This document shows, piece by piece, positions 8,817 through 17,984 of a stretch of DNA of 64,000 bases. Position 1 is the first letter of the stretch. Each line of letters starts with the position of its first letter. The position numbers were made by a program, and so were the translations under genes. The notes under the pieces were generated by a model, which saw only the letters and a list, made by a program, of their open reading frames with translations, did no database searches and was not told the origin of the DNA. The stretch comes from Thermincola carboxydiphila (GTDB taxonomy: Bacteria; Bacillota; Thermincolia; Thermincolales; UBA2595): positions 26,119-90,118 of the forward strand of contig JAENZJ010000016.1 in assembly GCA_016841325.1 (NCBI GenBank), read 5' to 3'.

Positions 8817-10037
8817 TTAATACTGTCCAACCACATCATAAATCTTCAGCATCGGCAGGAGGATACTGACAATCATCCCGCCAATGATTACGCCAAGGAA
8901 TACGATAAGAAACGGCTCGATGAGTGATGACAGGTTATCCATGACGTGTTTTACTTCCTTTTCATAGAACTCGGCAACCTTATGTAGCATGGCATCAAGG
9001 TTACCCGTCTCCTCACCGACAGCTATCATCTGAGTAACCATGGGACTAAAGACTCCGGTAGCCTCCAGGGGACCGGCTATCCCCTCCCCCTCCCGGATGC
9101 TGTCTTTGGCTTTTGCCAGACCATTGATGATTACCGCATTGCCGGAGGTTGCCTCAGAGACTTCAAGTGCCTGCATAATCGGGACACCGCTGTGGAGAAG
9201 TGTCCCCAGGGTGCGACACAGCCTGGCTGTAGCCACTTTGGCGGCAATATCACTGACCACCGGCACACGGAAAAGCAGCAGGTCAAACTTACGTTTCCCT
9301 TCAGGAGAACGCAGATAACGTACTGTCAGGATTACCACCAGGGCCATAAAGGCGATAATCACCAAAAAGTACTTCTTCATAAAAGCAGAAGTGGCTATCA
9401 GAATTTTGGTAATCAGGGGCAGCTCCACCCCCATGGATGTGAGCATCTTCTCAAATGTAGGCAGTACAAAAGTCATCATCACTATAATGACAATTACCGC
9501 TATCCCCAGGACTATCGCCGGGTACCTGGTGGCGGTCTTTATTTTTTCCCTGAGTTCATATTCGTTCTCAAAGTGTTCCGCAAGCCTGTCCAGAGTCTCG
9601 TCCAGAATTCCGCCTGTCTCCCCGGCCCGTACCATTGAAACCATAATCGGCGGAAATACCAGGTGGTGTTTGCCCATAGCATTTGACAGTGCGCTGCCAC
9701 TCTCCACCTCTCGCCTGACATCATCCAGAGCCTCCCTGAGCCTGGGTTTTGAGGTCTGCTCAACCAGTATGGACAAGCCCTTCAGCAGTGGCAGGCCTGC
9801 TCCTACCATGGTAGCAAACTGGCGGCACATAATTGACAGGTCCCGCGCGGTAATGGCTGCCCACCTGGAAAAGGTCTCACCGACACTGGGGGAATCAGCC
9901 TTTGCTTCAACCCTGGTCACTATGTACCCGCTTTGTCGGAGCTTATCGATAACCGTTTCCCTGGAATCTGCAGTAATCTGACCTGAATGTACTTTTCCAA
10001 AATTATCTCTGACTTTATAGCTAAAGGTTTGGGACAT
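8817..10037 (-). CDS. pilC: Type IV pilus inner-membrane platform protein PilC
   Basis: 406 residues with the two repeated GspF domains (about 70-190 and 273-395), each ending in membrane helices. Motifs include FATMVGAGLPLLKGL and GVPIMQALEVSE, and the C terminus has the IVSILLPMLKIYDVVGQY ending typical of PilC. It is the cytoplasmic-membrane rotor on which the PilB and PilT ATPases act. It starts 15 bases after pilT, in the order pilB-pilT-pilC. Confidence 0.96.
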   Translation of the reverse strand: MSQTFSYKVRDNFGKVHSGQITADSRETVIDKLRQSGYIVTRVEAKADSPSVGETFSRWAAITARDLSIMCRQFATMVGAGLPLLKGLSILVEQTSKPRLREALDDVRREVESGSALSNAMGKHHLVFPPIMVSMVRAGETGGILDETLDRLAEHFENEYELREKIKTATRYPAIVLGIAVIVIIVMMTFVLPTFEKMLTSMGVELPLITKILIATSAFMKKYFLVIIAFMALVVILTVRYLRSPEGKRKFDLLLFRVPVVSDIAAKVATARLCRTLGTLLHSGVPIMQALEVSEATSGNAVIINGLAKAKDSIREGEGIAGPLEATGVFSPMVTQMIAVGEETGNLDAMLHKVAEFYEKEVKHVMDNLSSLIEPFLIVFLGVIIGGMIVSILLPMLKIYDVVGQY

Positions 10038-10052
10038 TTATATCACCATCCT

Positions 10053-11114
10053 CTAATAGCCTTCCTGTACCAGGCGTTTAAACCCGTCCTGGTCCATCGC
10101 CCTCTTGCGGGCTTCCTCATAGCTGATGATACCCCTCAGGTAGAGGTCTTTCAGGGAATTATCCATCATCTGCATGCCATATTTGGCATTTGACTGGATA
10201 ACAGTGTTCAGCTGAGGTGTCTTGCCTTCCCTGATCAGGTTCCTTACCGCAGGTGTAGCCACCAGGACTTCAACAGCCACAACCCTGCCGTCCCTGTCTG
10301 CTCGTGGTATCAGAGTCTGGGCGATAACTCCCTGCAGTATGAGAGACAACTGCACCCTGATCTGGTTCTGCTGGTGTGGCGGGAAGACATCAATAACCCT
10401 GTCCACTGTCTGGGCAGCGTTACTGGTGTGCAGTGTGGCAAAAACCAAATGGCCTGTTTCAGCTGCGGTAATGGCAGTACTGATAGTCTCCAGGTCCCTC
10501 ATCTCACCTACCAGGATTACATCAGGGTCCTGCCGCAGGGCTGCCCTGAGTCCTGAGGCAAAGGTCATGCTGTCAATCCCGATTTCACGCTGGTTTACGA
10601 TACACTTCTTATGGGTATGCAGAAACTCAATAGGGTCCTCCAGGGTAATGATATGTCCTGAAATTTCCTGATTTAAGAGGTCAATCATGGCCGCCAGGGT
10701 AGTTGATTTACCGCTCCCCGTAGGTCCAGTCACCAATACCAGCCCATATGGCCTCCGGGCCAGGGTCTTGACGATCTCGGGAAGACCCAGTTCATCAGGT
10801 GTCATTATCTTTGGAGGAACTATCCTGATGGACATTGCCGGAGTCCCCCTCTGGCGGAAGACATTAACCCTGAACCGGCTCAGACCGTAGATAGCATAGG
10901 AGAAATCAACTTCCCCGCGTTCCTCAAAAATTTTACGGTGTTCTGTATCAATTATCTGGTCCATCAGGGCAGCCACGCTTTCCCGGTCCAGATTGCCTCC
11001 CGGTAACTGCCGGAGATTCCCGTCAACCCTGATAGTAGGATGCACATTTGTAGTTATATGGAGGTCAGAGGCCCCCATCTCAACTGCCTTTTTCAGCAAA
11101 TCATCGAAAAGCAT
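10053..11114 (-). CDS. pilT: Pilus retraction ATPase PilT
   Basis: 353-residue cytoplasmic hexameric ATPase that depolymerises the pilus. It starts at the ATG at 11114 (GAGGTGGAGAA upstream), giving MLFDDLLKKAVEMGASDLHI, the standard PilT N terminus. Further 5' codons up to 11243 would overlap pilB. Motifs: Walker A GPTGSGKST (about 130-138), Asp box ITLEDPIEF, Walker B DVILVGEMRD and the His box TGHLVFATLHTSNA. A retraction motor suggests twitching or DNA uptake. Confidence 0.95.
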   Translation of the reverse strand: MLFDDLLKKAVEMGASDLHITTNVHPTIRVDGNLRQLPGGNLDRESVAALMDQIIDTEHRKIFEERGEVDFSYAIYGLSRFRVNVFRQRGTPAMSIRIVPPKIMTPDELGLPEIVKTLARRPYGLVLVTGPTGSGKSTTLAAMIDLLNQEISGHIITLEDPIEFLHTHKKCIVNQREIGIDSMTFASGLRAALRQDPDVILVGEMRDLETISTAITAAETGHLVFATLHTSNAAQTVDRVIDVFPPHQQNQIRVQLSLILQGVIAQTLIPRADRDGRVVAVEVLVATPAVRNLIREGKTPQLNTVIQSNAKYGMQMMDNSLKDLYLRGIISYEEARKRAMDQDGFKRLVQEGY

Positions 11115-11217
11115 TTCTCCACCTCTTGAACTGCCTGGTAATTGTTCCGGTATATTCGCCGGTTGTTCGCCCGGTATATTCACCTGTATATTCCGCCGGC
11201 CATCACGGTCGGCGCTG

Positions 11218-12924
11218 TTACTCAACTGATTCTTCAGCAACAAAAACAGCCCGCATTACTTCTTCAAGACTGGTCAGGCCAAGGGCGACTTTCCTCATGC
11301 CGTCCTGTTTCAGGGTCATCATCCCCTCTTCAATGGCCACACTCTCAATCTGGTCGGCAGGAGCCTTATTGGTAACCAGGTCTTTAATCCATGAACTCAT
11401 GAACAGGACCTCCTGCAGGGCCAGCCTGCCCCGGAACCCTGTATTGCTGCATGCCGGGCAGCCTTTTGGCTGAAAAAGGACAACCCGTTCACCGGGTCTT
11501 ACCCTGATGCCCAGTTTTTCCACCAGCATATCTGAAGGTTCATATGGCTCTTTGCATTCGGGGCACAGGCGGCGCACCAGCCTCTGGGCAACTATCCCGA
11601 CCACCGATGAGGCTACCAGGAAGGGTTCAATCCCCATCTCCACCAGTCTGGTGAGAGTGGCTGAAGCAGTGTTGGTGTGCAGTGTAGAGAGTACCAGGTG
11701 CCCGGTCATCGCCGACTGGATGGCAATCTTGGCTGTTTCAGAATCCCTGATTTCACCTACCATAATAACGTCCGGATCCTGGCGCAGTACTGAGCGCAGC
11801 CCTCCGGAAAAGGTAAGTCCGGCTTTAACATTAAGCTGTACCTGGTTCACCCCTTCCAGGGTGTATTCCACCGGGTCTTCCAGGGTAATAATGTTCTTTT
11901 CCGGGGTATTAATATCATTTAATACAGAGTAGAGGGTTGTGGTCTTCCCGCTTCCGGTAGGTCCGGTAACCAGGATTATCCCATAGGGGTGGGTGATTAC
12001 CGTGCGGAACTTTTTGAGTATTTCCGGGAGCATCCCCAGTTCCTGCAGGTGCATCAGCCCCCTGGATTTGTCCAGAACCCTTAAGACCACTTTTTCACCA
12101 AATATCGTCGGCAGGGTGGAGACCCTGAAATCAATTTCCTTTTTTTCGATCTTCATCTGTATCCGGCCGTCCTGGGGAACCCTGCGCTCAGCTATGTCCA
12201 GGTTGGCCATAATTTTCAGCCTGGAAATGACCGGGGCCTGCATCCTTTTGGGAAACTGGGTTACATCACTGAGTACACCGTCAACCCGGTAGCGCACATG
12301 AAGCTCCTTCTCTCTTGGCTCCACATGAATATCACTGGCCCTGCCGGCTACTGCCTGGGTAATCAGGGAATTGACCAGTTTAACAATAGGGGCATCCTCT
12401 ACTATTTCCCTTAACTGGTCCAAACCGTTTTCATCAAAATCCAGCCCCAGGTCTTCAGGGATATCTTCGACCATTTTAACTATACTGTCTTTGCCAAAAC
12501 AAGTGGCAATAGCGCTGTCGATATCACTTTCAGAAGCAATGGCAGGCTCAACATCATACCCTGAAGCTATCCTTACATCATCAATTGCCAAAACATTGAG
12601 CGGGTCAGCCATGGCCAGGGTGATCCGGTCATCATCCAGCTCGACGGGAATAACCTTGTACTTCAGGGCCAGTTGTTCAGGAATCAGTTTCACCACTTCA
12701 GGGTCCAGGTTTCTCCTGCTGATATTGATAACAGGTATACCAAGTTTTGCTTCCAACACCTTCAGAACTGTCTCTTCATCGACAAAACCCATATTAATAA
12801 GAATCCTGCCCAGGCGTTCATTGGTTTCCTTTTGCTTTTCAAGAGCTGCCTGAAGCTGGCCTTCTGTCAACAGGTTATCTTCACGGAGTATTTCTCCGAG
12901 CCGTTTCCTGATGGGTAAAAACAC
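11218..12924 (-). CDS. pilB: Pilus extension ATPase PilB
   Basis: 568 residues from a GTG at 12924 that follows AGGAGGCGGAATT; a longer frame to 12987 has no ribosome binding site. The N-terminal MshEN-type domain (RLGEILREDNLLTEGQLQAALE) can bind cyclic di-GMP in relatives; I infer but cannot show this here. The ATPase core has GPTGSGKTT (about 321), ITLEDPVEY and DVIMVGEIRD. The zinc tetracysteine is intact (CPEC and CPAC near 475 and 510). First gene of the pilus operon. Confidence 0.95.
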   Translation of the reverse strand: MFLPIRKRLGEILREDNLLTEGQLQAALEKQKETNERLGRILINMGFVDEETVLKVLEAKLGIPVINISRRNLDPEVVKLIPEQLALKYKVIPVELDDDRITLAMADPLNVLAIDDVRIASGYDVEPAIASESDIDSAIATCFGKDSIVKMVEDIPEDLGLDFDENGLDQLREIVEDAPIVKLVNSLITQAVAGRASDIHVEPREKELHVRYRVDGVLSDVTQFPKRMQAPVISRLKIMANLDIAERRVPQDGRIQMKIEKKEIDFRVSTLPTIFGEKVVLRVLDKSRGLMHLQELGMLPEILKKFRTVITHPYGIILVTGPTGSGKTTTLYSVLNDINTPEKNIITLEDPVEYTLEGVNQVQLNVKAGLTFSGGLRSVLRQDPDVIMVGEIRDSETAKIAIQSAMTGHLVLSTLHTNTASATLTRLVEMGIEPFLVASSVVGIVAQRLVRRLCPECKEPYEPSDMLVEKLGIRVRPGERVVLFQPKGCPACSNTGFRGRLALQEVLFMSSWIKDLVTNKAPADQIESVAIEEGMMTLKQDGMRKVALGLTSLEEVMRAVFVAEESVE

Positions 12925-13002
12925 AATTCCGCCTCCTGTCACATTGCATTTTACGTCAAATATCGGGAATAATCGCGATAATGCCATTATTATGTAGTAC
13001 TA

Positions 13003-13018
13003 TGTAGAATAAATTCTA
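13003..13018. promoter_or_regulatory. Palindrome in the pilus operon control region
   Basis: GTAGAA and TTCTAC flank a four-base centre, 79 bases upstream of the pilB start and just after the merR-like gene's terminator. A TATGTAG motif is repeated next to it (about 12991-13007). The pilus operon must start within 12925-13070, so this may be an operator. No convincing -35/-10 pair is visible. Confidence 0.35.
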
Positions 13019-13071
13019 CCCTTTTTTAGTAAATCCTGCTAAACTTGTCCCCGGCACGCACAAAAAAGACA

Positions 13072-13096
13072 AAAAAAATAGAAGCCTCTAAGCTTC
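13072..13096 (-). terminator. Intrinsic terminator of the MerR-type gene
   Basis: On the minus strand GAAGC, a six-base loop and GCTTC are followed by TATTTTTTTTG. The stop codon of the regulator (13088-13090) lies in the loop. It separates the regulator transcript from the pilus operon. Confidence 0.8.
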
Positions 13097-13579
13097 CTCC
13101 TGTTCAGAAACCTTTTTTACCTGTATTTTGTCCTTCAGAAAATCCAGCAGGCCTTTATTTCTTTCCTCCAGCAGTTTCTCCTCCACTTTTATTTTCTCTT
13201 CCCGCAGCGCCCGGACCTGTTCAGCCAGTTTTCTGCTTTCCTCGCGGTAAGACTGCAGTTCGCGCAGTATTGCAGAAAACATGAAAAATACTGTTGTCTT
13301 GAAATTACTTTCGATGCCAAGGCCGCTGGTCAGGGTCCGCTCCATTTCCAGTCTCCGCTGAGCCCCCTTAATCGTATACTGCTCAGTATAGAGCAGTTCT
13401 TTAATCTGGCTGAATACCTCCAGGTTCTTTTCGGTAAACCGTTTGTGCTGACCTTTTTTATTTTTTATATTAAGGAATTGAGCAAATTCCTTTTCCCAGA
13501 ACCTGATGGTACTGGTCTCCACCTGTAGTATTGTAGCAACCTGCTGCAGGGTTAAGTTTCGTTCAGAAGGTTCGGCCAT
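13088..13579 (-). CDS. MerR-type DNA-binding protein with C-terminal coiled coil
   Basis: 163 residues. The N terminus (about 8-75) is a MerR-type winged helix: LTLQQVATILQVETSTIRFWEKEF, then the wing residues KKGQHKRFTEKNLEVF. The rest is a long charged coiled coil (about 110-150, rich in Glu/Lys/Arg), probably for dimerisation. No ligand-binding cysteines are seen, so it is not a metal sensor of the classic MerR kind. It is transcribed toward the pilus operon but is insulated by its own terminator. Its target is unknown. Confidence 0.8.
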   Translation of the reverse strand: MAEPSERNLTLQQVATILQVETSTIRFWEKEFAQFLNIKNKKGQHKRFTEKNLEVFSQIKELLYTEQYTIKGAQRRLEMERTLTSGLGIESNFKTTVFFMFSAILRELQSYREESRKLAEQVRALREEKIKVEEKLLEERNKGLLDFLKDKIQVKKVSEQEEA

Positions 13580-13705
13580 TTTGAATCACTCCCAACTTGC
13601 CGGTTAAAAAAGAGTTTAGTAGGTATTTCATTACCTGGATATCAAAATCCTTCATAAACGACAGTTTTTTTGCCATCATTTTCCAACATTGTTTGACATA
13701 ATAAG

Positions 13706-14575
13706 TCAGTCAGTTACTGCTTTTGCAAGTGCTTTTCTCATTATGTCCACCGGAGCGTGATTACCTGTCCACAGCTCAAAAGCGATGACACCCTGGTAGA
13801 GGAGCATTCCCATTCCGTTCATCACCGGAAGGCCATGTTCTTTAGCCTTTTTTAAGAGCATCGTTTCCCCGGGGTTGTATATCAGGTCACAGACTAGGAC
13901 ACCTTCCGGTATTTCTGATAACCTCAGTGGGGGCATATCATTGATATTTGGGTGCATACCAAGCGGTGTTGCATTGATTATGAGGTCAGATTCAGCCGCG
14001 GCCAGAGATATGGCCGTTTCATCCCAGGCAGCCTCGGTAACCGAGGTTGCTGCTGCTGAAGTGATAGTTTTTTTAAGAGGCGTTATCTCCTGAGGTACCG
14101 GTGAACTGAAGGTAATCCTCTCCGCTCCCTCAAGGGCCAGCTGTATGGCCACTGCCCTGGCAGCCCCGCCGGCACCGGTAATGATGACACGCTTTCCGGC
14201 CGGGTCCACTCCGCCCTCTTTTCTGAGTGCAGCCACAAATCCCGGGGCATCAGTGTTATAGCCCGTAAGTCTGCCTTCCCTGTTGACAATGGTATTCACA
14301 GCGCCGATCAACCGCGCTTCGGGGGTCAGTTCATCCAACAGCTCCATTACTGCTGTTTTATGGGGTATAGTCACATTAACCCCGGTAAGATTCATCCCCC
14401 TGATCCCTGCCACAGCTTTTGGCAGCTGCTCCGGTTCTACGGAAAAGGGCACATAGACATAGTCAAGGCCCAGTTGGCTAAAAGCCGCATTATGCATGGC
14501 AGGTGAAAATGAATGTTCCACCGGGTAACCAAACAGCCCGGTTACTTTTGTTTTTCCGCTGATACTTTTATTCAT
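13706..14575 (-). CDS. aroE: Shikimate dehydrogenase
   Basis: Reduces 3-dehydroshikimate to shikimate with NADPH. 289 residues from the ATG at 14575 (GGGGTG upstream); the frame extends to 14644 but those extra residues are unlike the family. Motifs: GYPVEHSFSPAMHNAAF (substrate site), NVTIPHKTAVMELLDE with the catalytic Lys, GAVNTIV, the NADP loop GAGGAARAVAIQLALEGAE, and NATPLGMHPN. It complements aroC/aroK 12 kb away but sits in a separate transcription unit. Confidence 0.95.
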   Translation of the reverse strand: MNKSISGKTKVTGLFGYPVEHSFSPAMHNAAFSQLGLDYVYVPFSVEPEQLPKAVAGIRGMNLTGVNVTIPHKTAVMELLDELTPEARLIGAVNTIVNREGRLTGYNTDAPGFVAALRKEGGVDPAGKRVIITGAGGAARAVAIQLALEGAERITFSSPVPQEITPLKKTITSAAATSVTEAAWDETAISLAAAESDLIINATPLGMHPNINDMPPLRLSEIPEGVLVCDLIYNPGETMLLKKAKEHGLPVMNGMGMLLYQGVIAFELWTGNHAPVDIMRKALAKAVTD

Positions 14576-14753
14576 GCTCTGCACCCCAGTCTTTAAACGT
14601 TTGAAAACATTCCCCAAAAAGAAAAAGGTGACCCAAAGGATCACTGAGGAGAGAAAACTGATTGTAGAAACCTTGTCCTTAAATATATTATACTACAAAC
14701 CACTGTCGTAACAGCTCGAAATCTGACCCCAGAAAAAATTTTTTATTAAGACA

Positions 14754-14784
14754 CCCCTGTTGCGCTATGGACGCCTCCCAGGGG
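14754..14784 (-). terminator. Weak stem-loop at the end of yqeG
   Basis: CCCCTG (14784-14779) pairs with CAGGGG (14759-14754), overlapping the yqeG stop at 14765, and a T-rich tract follows about 14 bases later. It may terminate yqeG transcription before aroE. Confidence 0.35.
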
Positions 14785-15289
14785 CATTAATTATCTGTTT
14801 CTTTACCAGTTTCCTGATTACTATCTTTTCAGCAATTCTGACAACCCTTGTGCCGAGAAATTCCTTTTTACTTATTGGCTTCACCAGCACAGTATAAAAT
14901 CCCAGCCTGTTCCCGCCACAAACATCTGTGAAAAGCTGGTCGCCGATAACAGCAGTTTCATTTGTTCCAGTCCCAAGGATCTTCATTGCCTTTAAGAACG
15001 GCTTCCGCCTGGGCTTCCTGGCCATGGCCACACCTGGGATCCCCAGCGGGCTCAGGATTCCCGAAACCCTGCTGTTAAAAGAATTGGAAACAACACAAAG
15101 CTTAAGCCCGGCCGCGATATACTCCTTTAGAATTCCGGAAATTTCAGGTTCTATGGCCCCGCTTTCCCAGGAAAGCAATGTATTGTCCAGGTCGATAATT
15201 AGTCCTTTGATACCCCTTTCAATAAAATAGCGGGGTGTAATATCTGCCAGGGAAGAAATATATGCATCCGGATGAAATAATGATAACAA
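14765..15289 (-). CDS. yqeG: YqeG-family HAD phosphatase
   Basis: 174-residue member of the HAD superfamily subclass IIIA. Motif I is DLDNTLLSW with both Asp near residues 33-35, motif II is the Ser in VVSNSFN, and motif III/IV is the Lys-Pro stretch ARKPRRKPF followed by GDQLFTDVCGGN. The natural substrate is unknown; in B. subtilis yqeG lies beside aroE (aroD), as here. I chose the TTG at 15289, preceded by GGAGGGG at good spacing. Confidence 0.9.
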   Translation of the reverse strand: MLSLFHPDAYISSLADITPRYFIERGIKGLIIDLDNTLLSWESGAIEPEISGILKEYIAAGLKLCVVSNSFNSRVSGILSPLGIPGVAMARKPRRKPFLKAMKILGTGTNETAVIGDQLFTDVCGGNRLGFYTVLVKPISKKEFLGTRVVRIAEKIVIRKLVKKQIINAPGRRP

Positions 15290-15332
15290 AAGCTACCCCT
15301 CCTAAAAACCTTACAGGAATATTATACCACGT

Positions 15333-16388
15333 TTATTGCAATTCATCCAAGGAAGCAAAGGAATAACCCGCGGCCTTCATGTCTTTCAGTATCCTGTCAA
15401 GGGCATCCCTGTTGGATTCCGATACTGCGTGCAGCAGGATTACAGCCCCATTATGCACATTGTTCATTACACTTTTATAAGATTCTTCTGCTCCGGGTTG
15501 ATTGTTCACATCCCAGTCCTTAAAAGCCACACTCCAGAATACCGTCCGGTAACCCAGCTCCTTGCTGACTCTCAGGGTCCGGGAATTGAACTCTCCTTTT
15601 GGAGGCCTGAGATAGGCCATCGTTTGTCCGGTAAGTGTCTTAAATTTATCACTCACTGTTTGGATTTCCTTTTTAATTTCACCATTGGTAATTGTGGGCA
15701 TACTCGGGTGGTTTTCGGTATGATTTCCTACTATGTGACCTTCGGCAACCATTCTCTTTACCAGTTCAGGTTCTTTGTCAATATATTTACCTGTCACAAA
15801 AAACGCTGCCTGAACCCCGTTTTCTTTTAAAGTATCAAGTATGTCAGCGGTATACCCGTTTTCATAACCTTCATCAAATGTAAGGTAAACCCTCTTGAGG
15901 GACGTACTTCCGACATACCAGCCCCTGCCTTCCAGTTCCCTGACAAAATAGGGGTCAGTTTCAGGCTGCCGGTGGTCCTGGTTCTTTTTATACCACCAGC
16001 TGTAAGTCTTGCCAAGGGGTTCGTCATCATTTATCACGTCAGGGAAGCTCCCTGTTCCGTTATTATCAGAATTCCCCCCGCCGTCTTTATTCTCCGCATC
16101 TCCGGAGTCTCCCGGAATTCCGGGTCCCTCAGTGTTTTCGGGCTCCTTATTGTTCTCACCACTGCGGTCATCTTTGCCGGATTCATCCGGAATTTCTCCG
16201 CTGCTGTTACCCGCAGGCTTGTCCTCTGGAGCACTGTTGTTTTGGGCAAACCCCAGCCCGCGTGCAATAGCCGAAACCCGGAAATCGCCGTAAAACAGGA
16301 AGGAGGCAACGAGTACAGGTACCAGTACTGCGATGATAACCCCAAACACCTTTTTCAGCAACTGTTTCATCTCCCTTAGGCTAACCAT
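15333..16388 (-). CDS. pdaA: Delta-lactam-forming polysaccharide deacetylase (PdaA-like)
   Basis: 351 residues: an N-terminal membrane anchor (about 13-33), a long Ser/Gly/Asp/Glu/Asn-rich linker (about 50-120), then a carbohydrate esterase 4 domain. The family signature before the catalytic domain, TYSWWYKKNQDHRQPE, is specific to PdaA, which makes muramic-delta-lactam in spore cortex. Catalytic motifs: LTFDEGYENG, NHTENHPSM and RPPKGEFN. The metal-binding His pair is present. The linker is longer than in B. subtilis PdaA. Points to a spore-forming host. Confidence 0.9.
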   Translation of the reverse strand: MVSLREMKQLLKKVFGVIIAVLVPVLVASFLFYGDFRVSAIARGLGFAQNNSAPEDKPAGNSSGEIPDESGKDDRSGENNKEPENTEGPGIPGDSGDAENKDGGGNSDNNGTGSFPDVINDDEPLGKTYSWWYKKNQDHRQPETDPYFVRELEGRGWYVGSTSLKRVYLTFDEGYENGYTADILDTLKENGVQAAFFVTGKYIDKEPELVKRMVAEGHIVGNHTENHPSMPTITNGEIKKEIQTVSDKFKTLTGQTMAYLRPPKGEFNSRTLRVSKELGYRTVFWSVAFKDWDVNNQPGAEESYKSVMNNVHNGAVILLHAVSESNRDALDRILKDMKAAGYSFASLDELQ

Positions 16389-16460
16389 AGAGGTCTATTG
16401 TCATTATTCCTTACATTTTGATGTTTTTCCCGCTTCTCCTTCTGTTAATTTCCGGCAGTG

Positions 16461-16643
16461 CTACTGAAAATTCCGGACCATCAAAAGTCCCATTACTATT
16501 GAGATAAAGACTATTGTCCCCAATGTAATAAAGATAATCATCCGGATTGTTTCAGGACGGTTTTCCCCCTGTTTTTCGCGGTAAATAAGAATTCCCCCAA
16601 AACCGGCCATAAACAGTACCATCAACAAGACTGCACTAATCAT
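16461..16643 (-). CDS. Small two-helix membrane protein
   Basis: 60 residues from the ATG at 16643, six bases after AGGAGG; a longer frame to 16688 lacks a ribosome binding site. Two hydrophobic helices (about 2-20 and 34-55) are joined by a charged loop (YREKQGENRPET). No family is recognised. It lies between pdaA and the broken acyl-CoA synthetase, 72 bases upstream of pdaA, so it could be co-expressed with pdaA in the developing spore. Confidence 0.65.
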   Translation of the reverse strand: MISAVLLMVLFMAGFGGILIYREKQGENRPETIRMIIFITLGTIVFISIVMGLLMVRNFQ

Positions 16644-16746
16644 ATCAAACCTCCTGTAAAAATTTCGTTCATCTTTTTTATCAAACACCCTTGTCCTTCA
16701 ATGGTCTTGTCTGATTAACTTCTCCACCGGTTCCCCCGATTCCTTC

Positions 16747-17984
16747 TCAGTCTGTAAACTCAGCTGCCCTCAGTTCCCTGCGTTTAACCTTGCCACTCTG
16801 TGTCTTAGGAAGTGATTCCACGAACTGAATTTTCCTGGGATACTTAAAAGGCGCTGTTTCTCTTTTTACATGTTCCTGAATCTCTTTAAGCAGGGGGTCA
16901 GAATACTGAAATCCCGTGCGCAGGACAATAAAGGCCTTAACCACATTGCCCCTGACCTTATCCGGGCTTTCCACGGCTGCTGCCTCCAGAACAGCAGGAT
17001 GGGACACCAGGGCATTTTCCACCTCAGCAGGAGATATCCGGTAACCTGATGCTTTTATAAGGTCATTATTACACCCGTTAAACCAAAAATATCCATCTGC
17101 ATCTTTTTCGACCACATCCCCGCTAAAGTACCAGTCCCCCCGGAATACCTGTGCTGTCTTGTCAGGCTTATTCCAATACTCTTTCAGCAAACCCGGGGTG
17201 TCCCTGTGGACCAGAAGTTGTCCCGGTTCACCGGCAGGGAGGTCTGTTCCGTTCTCGTCAGTCACCCGGCATATAAATCCCGGTTGCGGTTTACCACATG
17301 AACCGGGTTTGATATCCATCCCCCTCATATTAGATACAAAAACCATACATTCTGTCTGGCCTATCCCATCAAGAATGTCATTACCGAACCTGTCCCTCCA
17401 CTCGTAAAACGTATCCGGCGGAAGAGGTTCACCGGCGCTGATACAATGCCTTAGAGAGGATAGATCATACTTCCCCCGCGGATTCTCAACATTAAGGAGC
17501 ATCCTGTACCCGGTCGGAGTTGCCGCAAAATTGGAAATACGGTATTTTTCAATAAAATGGAGCCATTGTTCGGGGTCAAACCTGCCTGCCCCACGATGGA
17601 TAAAAACCGTATTTCCATGCTGCAGGGGGAGAAGGAAGTTATTCAGTATAGTAAATATCCAGTTGAGCTCCCCGATGTGGCTGACCACTTCGTTACCGTG
17701 ATAAGCAGACCAGAAAATAGCGTTTGGTTCATGACCCCTTACATACTGGTGTGTATGTACTGCAGCTTTGGGATTTCCGGTCGTCCCGGAGGTGTACAGC
17801 ATAAAAGAAATGTCGTCTTTACGGGTGTTTTCAATTTTACATTCATCACTGGCCTGTCGTAAAATCTCCTCAAATAACAACTACCTTCGGAGGGTTCCCC
17901 GACAATGATCACATGTCTTAATCCGGGGCACTTATCCCTGACCGATTCCACTGCCTGTACATCTTGTCCATTTTTTCCTATTTG
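16747..17984 (-). pseudogene. Acyl-CoA synthetase (AMP-forming), 5'-truncated and frameshifted
   Basis: The 3' part (16747-17880) encodes the ANL core: A3 motif YTSGTTGNPKAAVHTH, A5 GIGQTE, A7 YFSGDVVEKDADGYFWF, A8 SGYRISPAEVE and the A10 Lys in PKTQSGKVKRR. Homologues have about 530 residues; the first 150 are missing. A further piece (VESVRDKCPGLRHVIIVGEP, about 17885-17984) continues upstream in another frame, so there is an indel near 17884. The remnant then stops exactly at the end of the S-layer gene. Expression from the TTG at 17880 would lack the N-terminal subdomain, so I call it a pseudogene. Confidence 0.8.

Noticed and set aside
9391..9981. A 196-codon plus-strand frame opposite pilC
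   Set aside because: pilC is unambiguous on the minus strand, and this frame has no start signal or recognisable domain.
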